Source of the DNA: Pseudomonadota bacterium | GTDB lineage: Bacteria; Myxococcota_A; UBA9160; SZUA-336 | Reading direction: 5' to 3' | Assembly: GCA_003247575.1 (NCBI GenBank) | Contig: QJZC01000029.1 | Span: forward strand, 54,039-118,038 | DNA: 64,000 bases | Shown here: one piece after another, positions 8,112 through 16,749 of the stretch | How positions within the stretch are numbered: position 1 is the first letter of the stretch | Layout: every line of letters begins with the position of its first letter | Translations under genes and position numbers: made by a program | The notes under the pieces: model-generated | Database searches by the model: none | Told to the model about the DNA's origin: nothing | Seen by the model: the letters and a program-made list of their open reading frames with translations, nothing else

Positions 8112-8762
8112 GTGAGAACCGAAGACCTGATAGAGAACGGATACATGTGGGCATCCGTTACACGTCGCGAGGCGCTCTGCGACCTTCCTGCATCGAACGC
8201 CCCCATCCGCGATGTGCTCGCGACAGATTCACCCTACCGCACAGTCGCCCTCCAGTCAGAGCTCCGCGGCGTCGCCTCCCGCGTTCTAGGTGAGCAGGCC
8301 TGGGCAGTCCGATCCAGCCTCTTCACGAAGTCGGCGGAATCCGATTGGTTCGTCCCGTGGCACCAAGATCAGACTGTGTGCGTACAGCGGCGTAGAGAAG
8401 CCCCGGGGTTCTCCAACTGGACACGCAAGGGGGGAATCGACTATGCGACCGCTCCCCTAGCCGTGTTGCAGACAGTGATCGCGCTGCGGCTCCATGTCGA
8501 CCCATGCCCGGCCGGCGCGGGTCCGCTCGAGGTGATTCCGGGCACGCACCGCACCCTGCATGACGCCGCCGCGCGACACCAACTGATCTCCACAATCCCC
8601 GCGAAGATCCTTGCCGTTGCTCCTGGAGACATCCTCGTGATGAGTCCCCTGATTCTTCATCGCTCCCGTCGCATGGAATGCGGAGGGACACGGCGAATCC
8701 TTCATGTGGAGTTCACCTGCCAATCGCTACCTGATCCGCTCCGATGGAAGTATCAACTCTGA
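8112..8762 (+). CDS. Phytanoyl-CoA dioxygenase (PhyH) family Fe(II)/2-oxoglutarate enzyme
   Basis: About 216 residues with the double-stranded beta-helix motifs of PhyH enzymes: the HxD iron ligands in PWHQDQTV, the PLEVIPGTHR loop, GDILVMSPLILHRS with the distal His, and a following Arg-rich strand for 2-oxoglutarate. These enzymes hydroxylate small molecules or lipids; the substrate cannot be read from sequence. GTG codons at 8058, 8088 and 8112 are all possible starts. I prefer 8112 because the conserved ENGY segment then lies near residue 10 as usual. It is followed 27 bases later by ybaK. Confidence 0.78.
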   Translation: MRTEDLIENGYMWASVTRREALCDLPASNAPIRDVLATDSPYRTVALQSELRGVASRVLGEQAWAVRSSLFTKSAESDWFVPWHQDQTVCVQRRREAPGFSNWTRKGGIDYATAPLAVLQTVIALRLHVDPCPAGAGPLEVIPGTHRTLHDAAARHQLISTIPAKILAVAPGDILVMSPLILHRSRRMECGGTRRILHVEFTCQSLPDPLRWKYQL

Positions 8763-8789
8763 GGCTTGGGGACGGAGATTCGCTCGAAG

Positions 8790-9269
8790 ATGACCCCCGC
8801 AATCGCGTTTCTGAATTCAGCAGGCGTCGCCTTCAAGGTCCACGAGTTCGAGTCGATGCAGGGACGGAGCTATGGTCGTGAGGCGGCTAGCGCACTTGGA
8901 CTACCCGAGGAGCGCGTGTTCAAGACGCTCGTTGTGAAGGTCGATTTCCAGCGGCTGGCCGTGGCCGTTCTACCTGTCAGCGGCGAGTTGAACCTGAAGC
9001 TGTTCGCGGCTGCCGCCGAGGGGAAGCGGGCGGCCGTGGCGCCGGCTCGCGAAGCGGAGCGAGCGACAGGGTACGTCCTTGGGGGCATCAGCCCGCTCGG
9101 ACAACGTCAGACCCTGCTCACGGTCCTAGACAGTTCTGCGCTCCGCCACGCGACCATCTTCGTGAGTGGCGGACGCCGCGGCCTCGAGCTGGAACTGAGC
9201 GGATCCCTCCTGCGCTCTCTCTGTCACGCCAAGGTGACCACCATTGCACGAGCTGGAGCTACGGGCTAG
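8790..9269 (+). CDS. ybaK: YbaK/EbsC family Cys-tRNA(Pro)/Cys-tRNA(Cys) deacylase
   Basis: 159 residues of the YbaK/ProX editing family: MTPAIAFLNSAGVAFKVHEF at the N-terminus, the conserved FKTLVVKVD strand with the key Lys, AVLPVSGELNLK, and GYVLGGISPLGQR. The enzyme hydrolyses mischarged Cys-tRNA(Pro) in trans. Start 8790 has GGAG upstream; a TTG at 8766 is an in-frame alternative. It is an ordinary housekeeping gene within an accessory region. Confidence 0.92.
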   Translation: MTPAIAFLNSAGVAFKVHEFESMQGRSYGREAASALGLPEERVFKTLVVKVDFQRLAVAVLPVSGELNLKLFAAAAEGKRAAVAPAREAERATGYVLGGISPLGQRQTLLTVLDSSALRHATIFVSGGRRGLELELSGSLLRSLCHAKVTTIARAGATG

Positions 9270-9385
9270 AGAATATCGCGCTCGAACCGCACCGCTCGCT
9301 GATCGATGGACATGCTCGGCGACGCACTAGTCTATCCCTCGGAACGCAAGAACCTGGCGGCCCCACGAACAAGGCGGGACTCGGC

Positions 9386-9709
9386 ATGAAGTCAATTCTG
9401 TTCTTTATCGCAGCGGCTCTCTTCGAGATCGCGGGATGCTTCTCGTTCTGGACCTGGCTCCGCGGGGGCGGTTCGTGGTGGCTCATCCTCCCAGGGATAC
9501 TGAGCCTCTCCCTGTTCGCCCTTTGCCTTACGCAAATCGAGACCGCCCATGCGGGCCGCGCCTATGCGGCGTACGGCGGAATCTACATCGCCAGCTCCCT
9601 GCTGTGGCTACGCGGGGTAAAAGGCGTATCCCCGGATCGATGGGAAATTCTCGGCTCCGTCATCTGCACTCTCGGCGCATCGGTCATCCTCTTGGGACCG
9701 CGGCCATAG
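9386..9709 (+). CDS. ynfA: YnfA family (UPF0060) inner-membrane protein
   Basis: 107 residues with four predicted membrane helices and the family signature: LFEIAGCFSFWTWLR in helix 1, AYAAYGGIYIASSLLWLR in helix 3, and PDRWEILGSVICTLGASVIL in helix 4. UPF0060 proteins resemble small multidrug transporters in size and topology, but their role is unsettled. Length is typical. No operon partner is evident. Confidence 0.93.
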   Translation: MKSILFFIAAALFEIAGCFSFWTWLRGGGSWWLILPGILSLSLFALCLTQIETAHAGRAYAAYGGIYIASSLLWLRGVKGVSPDRWEILGSVICTLGASVILLGPRP

Positions 9710-9778
9710 CGCACACACCCCCTTTCCGGAGGCCTCCAGCCTGGTGAGCGCCAGACCGGTGATGCTACACAGTGTAAG

Positions 9779-10294
9779 ATGGGACTTTCCGAGGCAACGA
9801 AACAGGCGACGCGCGACGAGTGGCGTGAGTTGGGATTCTTCTACGAGTGCACGACTGCGCCTCCATGCTGGCGCTTCGTCGGCTCAGCGACCGGACTCGA
9901 AGAACTTGTAAAGCTTCTAGACGCATACATTCTCAATCCCAGCAATCAATCCTTCTCTGAACACGAGCATTACGGACCCTACTGCTACCTCAAAGTCCAG
10001 ACCTCGGACTCGCCCGAGATCGACGGCGAGAGTATTCGCGGCACTCTGGCAGACTTGGCTCGTTTGCGAGACTTGATCGCCCACGGACTCAGAGAGCTCT
10101 GCCCTGGACAGTCGCTCGTCATCGGCGGAGAATACTCACCAAGAGTCGACTTCCCGCTTCTACTCGAGATGCGGGAAGCCGACTTCGACCCGGCTTCCGT
10201 GGACCCGGAGCTGTCCGATCCAGTCGGCCAACAAACGCGGCTCTCGTTGGGCAAAGGGAGAGCTCACGATGAGGCCAGTTCGGAGTTCCATTGA
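9779..10294 (+). CDS. Conserved hypothetical protein (SEHEHYGPY type)
   Basis: 171 residues, soluble, acidic, with no signal peptide. The block EWRELGFFYECT...WRFVGSATGLEELVKLLDAY, followed by SEHEHYGPYCYLKV, resembles a widespread uncharacterised family sometimes seen near toxin/immunity genes. I infer only a small alpha+beta protein. A perfect TACAC-A-GTGTA palindrome (9766-9776) lies immediately before the ATG where a ribosome binding site would be expected, so translation may be weak or controlled. The stop lies two bases before the next start. Confidence 0.65.
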   Translation: MGLSEATKQATRDEWRELGFFYECTTAPPCWRFVGSATGLEELVKLLDAYILNPSNQSFSEHEHYGPYCYLKVQTSDSPEIDGESIRGTLADLARLRDLIAHGLRELCPGQSLVIGGEYSPRVDFPLLLEMREADFDPASVDPELSDPVGQQTRLSLGKGRAHDEASSEFH

Positions 10295-10296
10295 TC

Positions 10297-10716
10297 ATGA
10301 CGATTGACGAGCAACTCGATGGCCGGTGTCTCTGCGGTGCGGTTCGATATCGCGCTTCGGGTCCGTGGCAGCAATTCGTGCATTGCCACTGCTCCCGTTG
10401 CCGACGTGCAACCGGCAGCGCTCATGCCACGAATCTGTACGCATCTCCCGATGCGCTCGTGTGGCTATCCGGCGAAGCTCTCGTTGGGCGATACGATCTT
10501 CCAACGGCGCGAAGCTTCGCCACCGCCTTTTGTCGAACCTGTGGCTCTCCACTGCCCCACCTCACTCGAGGTGGTTCGGCATGGGTGATTCCAGCGGGCT
10601 CTCTCGAGACGATCCCGTCCGCTCGCCCGTCCGCAAGGTGCTTCAGTGATTCCCGCACGCCATGGTCATGCGAAGGCGACACCATTCCTTGCTTCCCCGA
10701 GCAGGTAGACGAGTGA
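10297..10716 (+). CDS. GFA/CENP-V domain zinc protein (second copy)
   Basis: 139 residues with the same zinc motifs as the protein at 6431: CLCGAVRYRA, HCHCSRCRRATGSAHATN and FCRTCGSPLPHL, ending in the typical SRTPWSCEGDTIPCF segment. The two copies are diverged paralogues, not a recent duplication. ATG 10297 is preferred to TTG 10291 because GGAG lies about eleven bases upstream. It lies immediately behind the hypothetical gene at 9779, so the two are probably co-transcribed. Confidence 0.88.
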   Translation: MTIDEQLDGRCLCGAVRYRASGPWQQFVHCHCSRCRRATGSAHATNLYASPDALVWLSGEALVGRYDLPTARSFATAFCRTCGSPLPHLTRGGSAWVIPAGSLETIPSARPSARCFSDSRTPWSCEGDTIPCFPEQVDE

Positions 10717-10812
10717 TCAATCTCCAAGCGATGAAGCCGATCCAAGCCACGGTCTTCCCCCGACGACCGGCAGCAGTATGCTGCTACTCGGCTCAGATGG
10801 TCTACTGAAGAC

Positions 10813-11259
10813 ATGCCGCTCGGAAGGAATCTCTTCCTGGACCTCCTCGCGCGGACGACCGTGACCGATGTCGCCATCGAGCTAGCGCCTACCGAGGTGC
10901 TGTTCCGCCAGTCGAGTCGCGCTATCCACCTACGGCCCTTCGTATTTCGCGATGTCTCCCGAGCACGAGCGACAATCCTCTCCGTGGGCGGCGAGCCCTT
11001 GGCAGCTCCATCGTATCAGCGAGTGGAGATTCTCGATGCGGGGTGCGTGACCGATCCGCCGGGTCTGAAGTATGATTGCCTGGAGGCATTTCTCACATTC
11101 GGGCTCATTCAGGTCCGGAGACGGAACTCCATCCTCCTGTGTCCGCTGGTTCATGTGCGAGGAATGCAGCAGACGTCTGCTGCATTCGCAGGCTACGGAA
11201 GCTCCATCCTGCGTCATGCCCTACTTTCTGCCGGCGCTCGCGAGTGCGTCATACACTGA
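10813..11259 (+). CDS. Hypothetical protein with faint MreB-like C-terminal motif
   Basis: 148 residues, no signal peptide, third-position GC consistent with coding. The end, GSSILRHALLSAGARECVI, is reminiscent of the AL-AGARE helix of MreB-type actin folds, and ARATILSVGGEP resembles the beta hairpin of short MreB-related proteins. That similarity is weak and may be chance. GAAGAC precedes the ATG. It stands alone between the GFA gene and a secreted protein. Confidence 0.5.
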   Translation: MPLGRNLFLDLLARTTVTDVAIELAPTEVLFRQSSRAIHLRPFVFRDVSRARATILSVGGEPLAAPSYQRVEILDAGCVTDPPGLKYDCLEAFLTFGLIQVRRRNSILLCPLVHVRGMQQTSAAFAGYGSSILRHALLSAGARECVIH

Positions 11260-11407
11260 CTGCAGTAGGACCCAACCTGGCCATCTAGCTCTTCCCTTCG
11301 CACTCCGACAAGGGCAAATACTTCGTGATTTCGGAAGCGCCTGCTTCCAACTCACTCCACCTGGTAAGGAACGTCAACATTCGATCGAGCGGGTCCGATA
11401 AGGCGCT

Positions 11408-12004
11408 GTGCTCTCACGTGTCTTTACGTTCTCCGGGTTCATCCTCGTCAGCCTCTGCGCTATTTCGGTGCAGGGGAAGGAGCTGCGTTGGCAGTGCCCG
11501 TGTGCCGGGGAGGCGCTGATGCTCGAGATCGGGCCGGATACCTATCGTGCCGCAGCGGCCCATGCACTCGCGCACTGCGGACAGCACCAGAATTCATCGA
11601 AAGCGAGAGCCGGAGACGCCCCGGCGATTCGCGAAGAGGCGGTACGCGAAGAGAACGGAGCACCAGAGCTTCGACACCCCTGTGCCGGCTTGGACAGCAC
11701 CCCCATCGGCGCGGAGCTCGCCACCGAGCAGGAGCGCCGGGAGGCAGCAGCTCTCCTGGACGAGCGTCGCCGCAAGTGCCATGAACAGGTCGATCGCCGC
11801 ATCGAGTCTCAGCTCGCCACCTTGAAGGCGCTCCTTGGACCGCCTCCGTCAGCGGAGCGCTTCAAGCTGCCAAGCGCGCCGTCCCCCGCCCTCATTCCAG
11901 GGTCCGCGAGGAACGGCGGACTACGGGAATCGCCCTCCCGTGCGCCCGCTTCGACCGGCGACCAGGGGGCAGGCCAACCCAAACCCGACCCCACGGGACG
12001 CTGA
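11408..12004 (+). CDS. Secreted hypothetical protein, Cys-containing head and Pro-rich tail
   Basis: 198 residues starting at a GTG, with a signal peptide (VFTFSGFILVSLCAISVQG). The mature part begins KELRWQCPCAGEALML, has four to five Cys residues, a charged helical middle (EQERREAAALLDERRRKCHEQVDRR) and a Pro/Ser-rich tail. I do not recognise a family. It precedes the serpin gene on the same strand by about 130 bases and may share its transcript. Confidence 0.55.
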   Translation: MLSRVFTFSGFILVSLCAISVQGKELRWQCPCAGEALMLEIGPDTYRAAAAHALAHCGQHQNSSKARAGDAPAIREEAVREENGAPELRHPCAGLDSTPIGAELATEQERREAAALLDERRRKCHEQVDRRIESQLATLKALLGPPPSAERFKLPSAPSPALIPGSARNGGLRESPSRAPASTGDQGAGQPKPDPTGR

Positions 12005-12133
12005 CTCGGACGTGCGGCTCCTGGCCTGGCGTCGCAGCGATCTCCGCACCTCTACGCAAGTCATGTCGCGCGCGACGGTCAGCGAAGGCTCTGGGCCGGA
12101 GGAGGCACTACGAGGACACTCGCCCAGAGCGTG

Positions 12134-13408
12134 ATGAGAAGGGCATGCGGAAGTGTGCTGTTGCTCGGCCTTGCGTGCGGCCCCGCTCGCATCGGTCAGA
12201 GCGAGCTTCCGCTGCTGCGATCCTCCCTCCCCCGCGCATCCGCGAAAGCGGTAGGTCGATCTGCGCTGGATCGATTCGGCCGGCTCACCCGAGACTTCGA
12301 GCTCGAACTCTACTCACGCCTGCTTGCCCGCGACGGGAACGTGGTCGTCTCTCCGTATGCCGTGGCCACTTCGCTGGGGATTCTTTACGGAGCGTCCGCA
12401 AACGGGACGCGGCGCCAGCTGAGTGAAGCGCTGGCCTTCATCGGCGATCGGCCGAGCGTACACGTCGGCTTCAACGCCACCGACCTTGCCTTGCAAGAAC
12501 GGTCGAACGAGCGCATGCGCGACGAAGCGGACAAACAGGGAGGAAGCCTGCGTGTGCATCACATTCACCGCGGGATCGTTTCGGACAAAATTGAGCTGGA
12601 GCCCGCATTCCTCGATCTGCTCTCGGCCTACTATGGCGGTGCGATGTGGGCCGCAGCGCCTACCCAGCGCGAACGGGTCGCAATCAACGCCTGGATCGCG
12701 GAGCAAACCGAGCAACGCATCCACACCCTGGTACCGGCTGTGGAAGAGGAGCGAGGCAGGGGCCTCGTGCTCGCAGGTGCGTTCCTGCTCGAAGCTTCGT
12801 GGCTCTTCCCCTTCGACCGCGCTCTCACCACCGAAGAGGACTTCTACTCACCATCCGGCAAGCTCCGCGTACCCATGGTTCACGGGACAGCGGATCTCTA
12901 CATAGAGGGAGATGGATTTCAAGGAGTCATGCTCCCCTATGTTTTTCCCCAAATGAGCGCCATCTTCGTACTTCCAGCCGAGGGGCGCCGCAACGAGATC
13001 GAGCGGCGGGTGACTCGCCAATGGCTCGAGGGTTTGCTCGTCGACTTGGTGCGTTCGGAACACCGCGCACACGTGAGGATTCCGCGATTCGAGCTCGAGT
13101 CGACGATCGCCCTCGAGCCGGATCTGATCGAGATGGGGCTGGACAGCGCCTTCAGCTCCGCGAATGCAGACCTGTCCGCGATGTCAGAGAGCTCGGATAG
13201 GCTATTTCTGGACCAGCTCCAGCATAGTGCCTATTTCTCATTGGATGAGGAGGGGACGGACGGAGTCGAAGCTCCAGCGTTTCGACTTCAGAGGCCGACC
13301 TCCGGAGCGAGAACGAGCTTCGTCGTGAATCGTCCGTTTCTTTTCTTCGTGCTCGACGCGCCGAGCGGACAAATCCTGCTAGCGGGTCGCATCTCGTCTC
13401 CGACCTGA
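12134..13408 (+). CDS. Secreted serpin (serine protease inhibitor family)
   Basis: 424 residues with an N-terminal signal (possible lipid-modified Cys15) and the full serpin fold: NVVVSPYAVATSLGILYGASANGT (70-92), NAWIAEQTEQRI (185-196), a shutter/breach region around 215-230, MSAIFVLP, HVRIPRFELES, and the C-terminal NRPFLFFVLDAPSGQILLAGRI. The reactive-centre hinge reads EEGTDGVEAPAF (372-383). Inhibitory serpins normally have a run of Ala/Thr at P12-P9; here these are G, V, E and A, so slow or no inhibition is possible. An Arg near 387 could be P1. Bacterial serpins usually act against external or host proteases. Confidence 0.9.
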   Translation: MRRACGSVLLLGLACGPARIGQSELPLLRSSLPRASAKAVGRSALDRFGRLTRDFELELYSRLLARDGNVVVSPYAVATSLGILYGASANGTRRQLSEALAFIGDRPSVHVGFNATDLALQERSNERMRDEADKQGGSLRVHHIHRGIVSDKIELEPAFLDLLSAYYGGAMWAAAPTQRERVAINAWIAEQTEQRIHTLVPAVEEERGRGLVLAGAFLLEASWLFPFDRALTTEEDFYSPSGKLRVPMVHGTADLYIEGDGFQGVMLPYVFPQMSAIFVLPAEGRRNEIERRVTRQWLEGLLVDLVRSEHRAHVRIPRFELESTIALEPDLIEMGLDSAFSSANADLSAMSESSDRLFLDQLQHSAYFSLDEEGTDGVEAPAFRLQRPTSGARTSFVVNRPFLFFVLDAPSGQILLAGRISSPT

Positions 13409-13512
13409 TCTCATAATCCCAAAGCCGGCTGCCTGATGGTCTGAAGACATCAAGTCTCGCTCACCCCCGCTTTAGCAGCGAGGAAGGCCGGTTGCAAGCG
13501 AGAGAGCTCTGA

Positions 13513-13552
13513 CGAGTGGCTGGCGTGTTCTCGAGAACGCGCCAGCCACTCG
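13513..13552. terminator. Bidirectional terminator hairpin
   Basis: A 40-base near-perfect palindrome: CGAGTGGCTGGCGTGTTCTC pairs with the following 20 bases with one G-T wobble and no unpaired spacer. It lies between the convergent serpin (+) and di-haem oxidoreductase (-) genes, where it can stop transcription from both sides. No strong T-run accompanies it. Confidence 0.8.
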
Positions 13553-13607
13553 CAATGGACATCGAGGCCTCGCGGAGTGAATCCCCGAGATCGGTGCTCG
13601 GTTGCGC

Positions 13608-15215
13608 CTAGTCCGTGCTCGGGAAGAAGAGCACCAGGTTGTCGAGGAACGCCAGCAGGTCGTCCTGACCCGCAGTGCTGAGCGCTCGGAAACGGTCCCG
13701 GGATGCGGCCGCCTCGCCACCGTGCTCGATGATGGCCTCCTCGATGGTCGTTGCGCGTCCATCATGCAGATAGGGCGCCGTGCTCCCGACTCCCCACAGC
13801 GGCTCGGTCAGAAACACCGACACCGGGATTCGAACCGCGGGATTCAGGGGCTCCGGATCGGTGATCGATTCGGCCAGCGAAGGGCCCATCTCGTGCCGCT
13901 TGAAGTCCGCGAACGCGCGCACGACCGCGCCCCCGTCCTCCGTGGCCTGCAGGCTCCCCAGCCGGAACACGATCTCGTCGCCGACCTGGATCACGTTGTT
14001 CGGCTGGTCCATGGTCAGATCGAAGGTGAGAGGGTTTGCGGGATCGACGGTCTGAGCCACCCGCGGATCCAGCCCGAAGTCGAAGCGGAAGTCGGGCAAT
14101 GGGCTGGGCTCTGCGAACGTCGCCCCTCCGAGCTGCAGCTCGGGGCGGTGACACAGCGCGCATCCGATCTCGGCGAACTTGCTCTCGCCTCTACGGATCT
14201 GCTGGCGCTGTTGGACGCTCAGTCGGGGAATCTCCAAGTCACGAATGACCTGGATGCCCGCCCGTCCACGGCGAATCAACGCCCGCCGCAGGTCGTCGAG
14301 CTCGATTCGTGTCGTGGGCCGAGGCTGAGCCGCGAGATAGACGGTCATGGCCGAGACGTCCTCGACGAAAATCTCGTCCACGACCCCATCGCCGTCGCTA
14401 TCCACCCCCGGCCCAGCGAGTTCAGTCGGCGTCATCCCCAACTCGTTGTGAAAGGCAGCCGCGTTGAACAGCCGCAACGGCGCGACCGTGCCCTTCCAAC
14501 CAAAGGGCTTGATCACGAGATCTGCATCCACGCCCTCGACCGCAGAGGAGTCGATCTGCGGATCCGGGCACGCATCGGGGCTCACGGAAATCGTCCCGAA
14601 GCTGATCCCCTTGCTGGTGAGCCGCGCCGCAACCGGGCGCATTTCCGAGCACGCCGTCGCGATCGCGTCGTCTCGAATCGCAAACAAGTCGAGCGTCATC
14701 TCCTCTGCACCCACCTGGATTGCTCCGGGAGCAAAGAGATGTGGAGGATTCCGCGAGACGAAGTTCTTGGGATCGGCAACATCACGGATCTGCGCGAGAT
14801 CCTGCACGTTGTTGACGGTCACGATGCCGGAACCGTCTCCTGCCCCCCCGAGGGCTGCGCCCATGTGGCAGTCGGCACACGCTTGTGCGTTGGGCCCGGT
14901 GATCCGCGCTGGAACGATATCGGCGTACGCATCGAGGTCGAAGCGAGGCGTACGCGTAAAGCGCTGGCCGGTACCAAACTTCGCCCCAACCCCATCTACT
15001 GCATTGAATTGAGTCTCGAACAGCTCGTCGCCGCAGTCGAAGATCGGGATGAAGTCACGCGCCGCCACCTCTTCGTCGCAGTGTTCGATGGCGCCAGGCA
15101 CGTTCTCTGCCACGTCGGCGAGGTCATCCGGATCCGTCACCTCGGCCCTTGGAACACCAATGGGAATGAGAAACATCGACAAGAAGATGCTTCCTACACA
15201 CAATTGAGATTTCAT
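13608..15215 (-). CDS. Di-haem c-type oxidoreductase (DHOR/DUF1111-like, MauG/CCP-related)
   Basis: 535 residues, exported (signal FLSMFLIPIGVPRAE). Two haem c sites are visible: CADCH with the downstream GSGIVTVNN region, and CALCHRPELQLGG about 250 residues later. The C-terminal block PLWGVGSTAPYLHDGRATTIEEAI is characteristic of the CCP/MauG/DHOR superfamily. EF-like DSDGDGVVDE may bind calcium between the haem domains. The role is periplasmic peroxidation or oxidation of an unknown substrate. Start 15215 is supported by GGGAGG; an upstream ATG at 15257 would put 14 charged residues before the signal. Confidence 0.85.
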   Translation of the reverse strand: MKSQLCVGSIFLSMFLIPIGVPRAEVTDPDDLADVAENVPGAIEHCDEEVAARDFIPIFDCGDELFETQFNAVDGVGAKFGTGQRFTRTPRFDLDAYADIVPARITGPNAQACADCHMGAALGGAGDGSGIVTVNNVQDLAQIRDVADPKNFVSRNPPHLFAPGAIQVGAEEMTLDLFAIRDDAIATACSEMRPVAARLTSKGISFGTISVSPDACPDPQIDSSAVEGVDADLVIKPFGWKGTVAPLRLFNAAAFHNELGMTPTELAGPGVDSDGDGVVDEIFVEDVSAMTVYLAAQPRPTTRIELDDLRRALIRRGRAGIQVIRDLEIPRLSVQQRQQIRRGESKFAEIGCALCHRPELQLGGATFAEPSPLPDFRFDFGLDPRVAQTVDPANPLTFDLTMDQPNNVIQVGDEIVFRLGSLQATEDGGAVVRAFADFKRHEMGPSLAESITDPEPLNPAVRIPVSVFLTEPLWGVGSTAPYLHDGRATTIEEAIIEHGGEAAASRDRFRALSTAGQDDLLAFLDNLVLFFPSTD

Positions 15216-15648
15216 TCGCCTCCCCTTTTTCGAACTATTCCTCCTCTCCTGCCCCACTGAGCGATACGCAGACCACTCGTGCGCCGGCCTTCATGTCCCC
15301 TTAATCTGCTCTTCAGCTAGCCATGGTTGAATGCGTTGTCGAAGCGATTCCCCTACCCAAGCAGTGACTCGCAGACCATGAGGACTGCCCCAACCGTGCG
15401 TGGACACGAGAGTTGGGTGTAGAACGCCCTATCCTAGTAGGAAGGCGGCGTTCGTTCGCTCGTTCATTCGAGAGAATTCTTCCCTTGGCCGTATGATTTT
15501 CGCGCCAAGGCTTAGAAATGCTCCTCTGCGCCAATTTCAGCGCAATTTGTCCTTTCGAAGCACGCGAGCTGCCGTCGTAGTGACACGCGACTGACACTGG
15601 ATGACGTACGGTCGGCCGTGTCGCTTTACCTTCAAATAGGGGAAGCTT
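15216..15648. other. Intergenic region
   Basis: About 430 bases between two leftward genes. It should contain the promoter of the di-haem oxidoreductase. A short imperfect tetranucleotide run (GTTC/GCTC/ATTC) lies at about 15450-15470. No gene or RNA was recognised. Confidence 0.4.
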
Positions 15649-16347
15649 CTACTGCGAAGTACTCTGTGTACTTCGGGCAGCCGATCGACCGATCGAGCGG
15701 CTCGCTGCACGCCGAAGCGCGTAGACCCGCTCTCTCTTCGCGGCCCCAACTCCAACGCCGCTTGTGTCGTCGTCGCCGACCTTGCGCTCACGCTCTCCTG
15801 CCGCAGCGATCACCTCGCCAACCGCTAGCTCGAACGCATCTCGATCCGCAGCCAGCGAGGGAGTGCTTGCTGGGTCGGCAAAGACCCGCACGACCGTGTT
15901 GCGCCGTCCCTCCAAGCATGCGCTCCAAGACATTCGGAACCCAACCGCGCTCGCTCCGCACGGGTGGTACTCCGAATCGAGCTCGAAAGAACCCGCGCGC
16001 AAGGCAGCAGTGATGCGAGCTAGCTGATCCGCGGTCAGGCGGGCCAAGATGCGCCAGTCTGGCTCCAAGCATTCGATCACGATCTTCCCATCGACGAGCG
16101 CGCTCCGAGTGTTGGCATAGATTGCATAGGTACCATCTGGAGCCACGCGCCGACTGGTGGGCTGCCCCCCTGGGATCGCTGCACGCGTCATCGTCGAGAG
16201 GTGACTTCCCGCGCGGCTCTCACCCTGTGAGCTCCTGCTTCTCGACTCCCCCGGAGCACAACCGAGCCTCAACGGGAGCACAGCTCGATGCACACACCAA
16301 AGCAACCCGGAGAGTGCGACGAGCCAAGACCTTCGTCTCCACACCAT
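15649..16347 (-). CDS. Hypothetical lipoprotein
   Basis: 232 residues. The N-terminus is basic then hydrophobic (RRRSWLVALSGLLWCVHRA) and ends in LRLGCAPG, a plausible lipobox. The middle (DGTYAIYANTRSALVDGKIVIECL, DQLARITAALRAGSFELDSEY) looks like a folded alpha+beta domain, and the last ~40 residues are Arg/Ser-rich. No family is recognised. It is divergent from the VOC gene at 16381 with a 33-base gap. The real start could be further downstream, for instance the internal MTRAAIPGGQ. Confidence 0.55.
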   Translation of the reverse strand: MVWRRRSWLVALSGLLWCVHRAVLPLRLGCAPGESRSRSSQGESRAGSHLSTMTRAAIPGGQPTSRRVAPDGTYAIYANTRSALVDGKIVIECLEPDWRILARLTADQLARITAALRAGSFELDSEYHPCGASAVGFRMSWSACLEGRRNTVVRVFADPASTPSLAADRDAFELAVGEVIAAAGERERKVGDDDTSGVGVGAAKRERVYALRRAASRSIGRSAARSTQSTSQ

Positions 16348-16380
16348 CTGGTAGTATCCATTGGGATGAGGAGAACGATC

Positions 16381-16749
16381 ATGGCCTTCGGCTCCACGAC
16401 TCCGATACTCAGGATCTTCGACGAGACCCTAGCGCGGGAGTTCTACGTGGACTTCCTCGGCTTCTCGGTCGACTGGGAGCACCGCTTCGAGGAGGGGGCG
16501 CCGCTCTACATGCAGGTCTCCAGGGAGGACTGCGTACTCCACCTCTCCGGTCACCACGGAGATTGCACACCCGGTTCGGCTGTGCGGATACAGACCTCGG
16601 AGCTCGATCAGTTCTGCAAAGAGCTGCAGGCGAAGAAGTACAAGCACGCGCGCCCGGACATACAAGCGATGCCTTGGGGTAGCCGAGACATGAACGTCAT
16701 CGACCCTTCGGGCAACCGACTCACCTTCACGGACGCGATCGAAACGTGA
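16381..16749 (+). CDS. VOC/glyoxalase superfamily protein (bleomycin-resistance-like)
   Basis: 122 residues of the paired beta-alpha-beta-beta-beta VOC fold: STTPILRIFDETLAREFYVDFLGFSVDWEHRF at the start, MQVSREDCVLHLSGHHGD in the middle and DPSGNRLTFTD at the end. The length and pattern fit the bleomycin-resistance/glyoxalase-like subgroup, which bind or modify small molecules. AGGAG lies nine bases before the ATG. Its stop overlaps the GTG of a second VOC gene, so the pair is translationally coupled. Confidence 0.9.
   Translation: MAFGSTTPILRIFDETLAREFYVDFLGFSVDWEHRFEEGAPLYMQVSREDCVLHLSGHHGDCTPGSAVRIQTSELDQFCKELQAKKYKHARPDIQAMPWGSRDMNVIDPSGNRLTFTDAIET

Noticed and set aside
13602..15260. 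Long open frame (about 550 codons) on the plus strand opposite the di-haem oxidoreductase.
   Set aside because: It mirrors the real gene codon by codon because GC-rich third positions leave few stops. Its protein shows no motif, while the minus strand has two haem sites.
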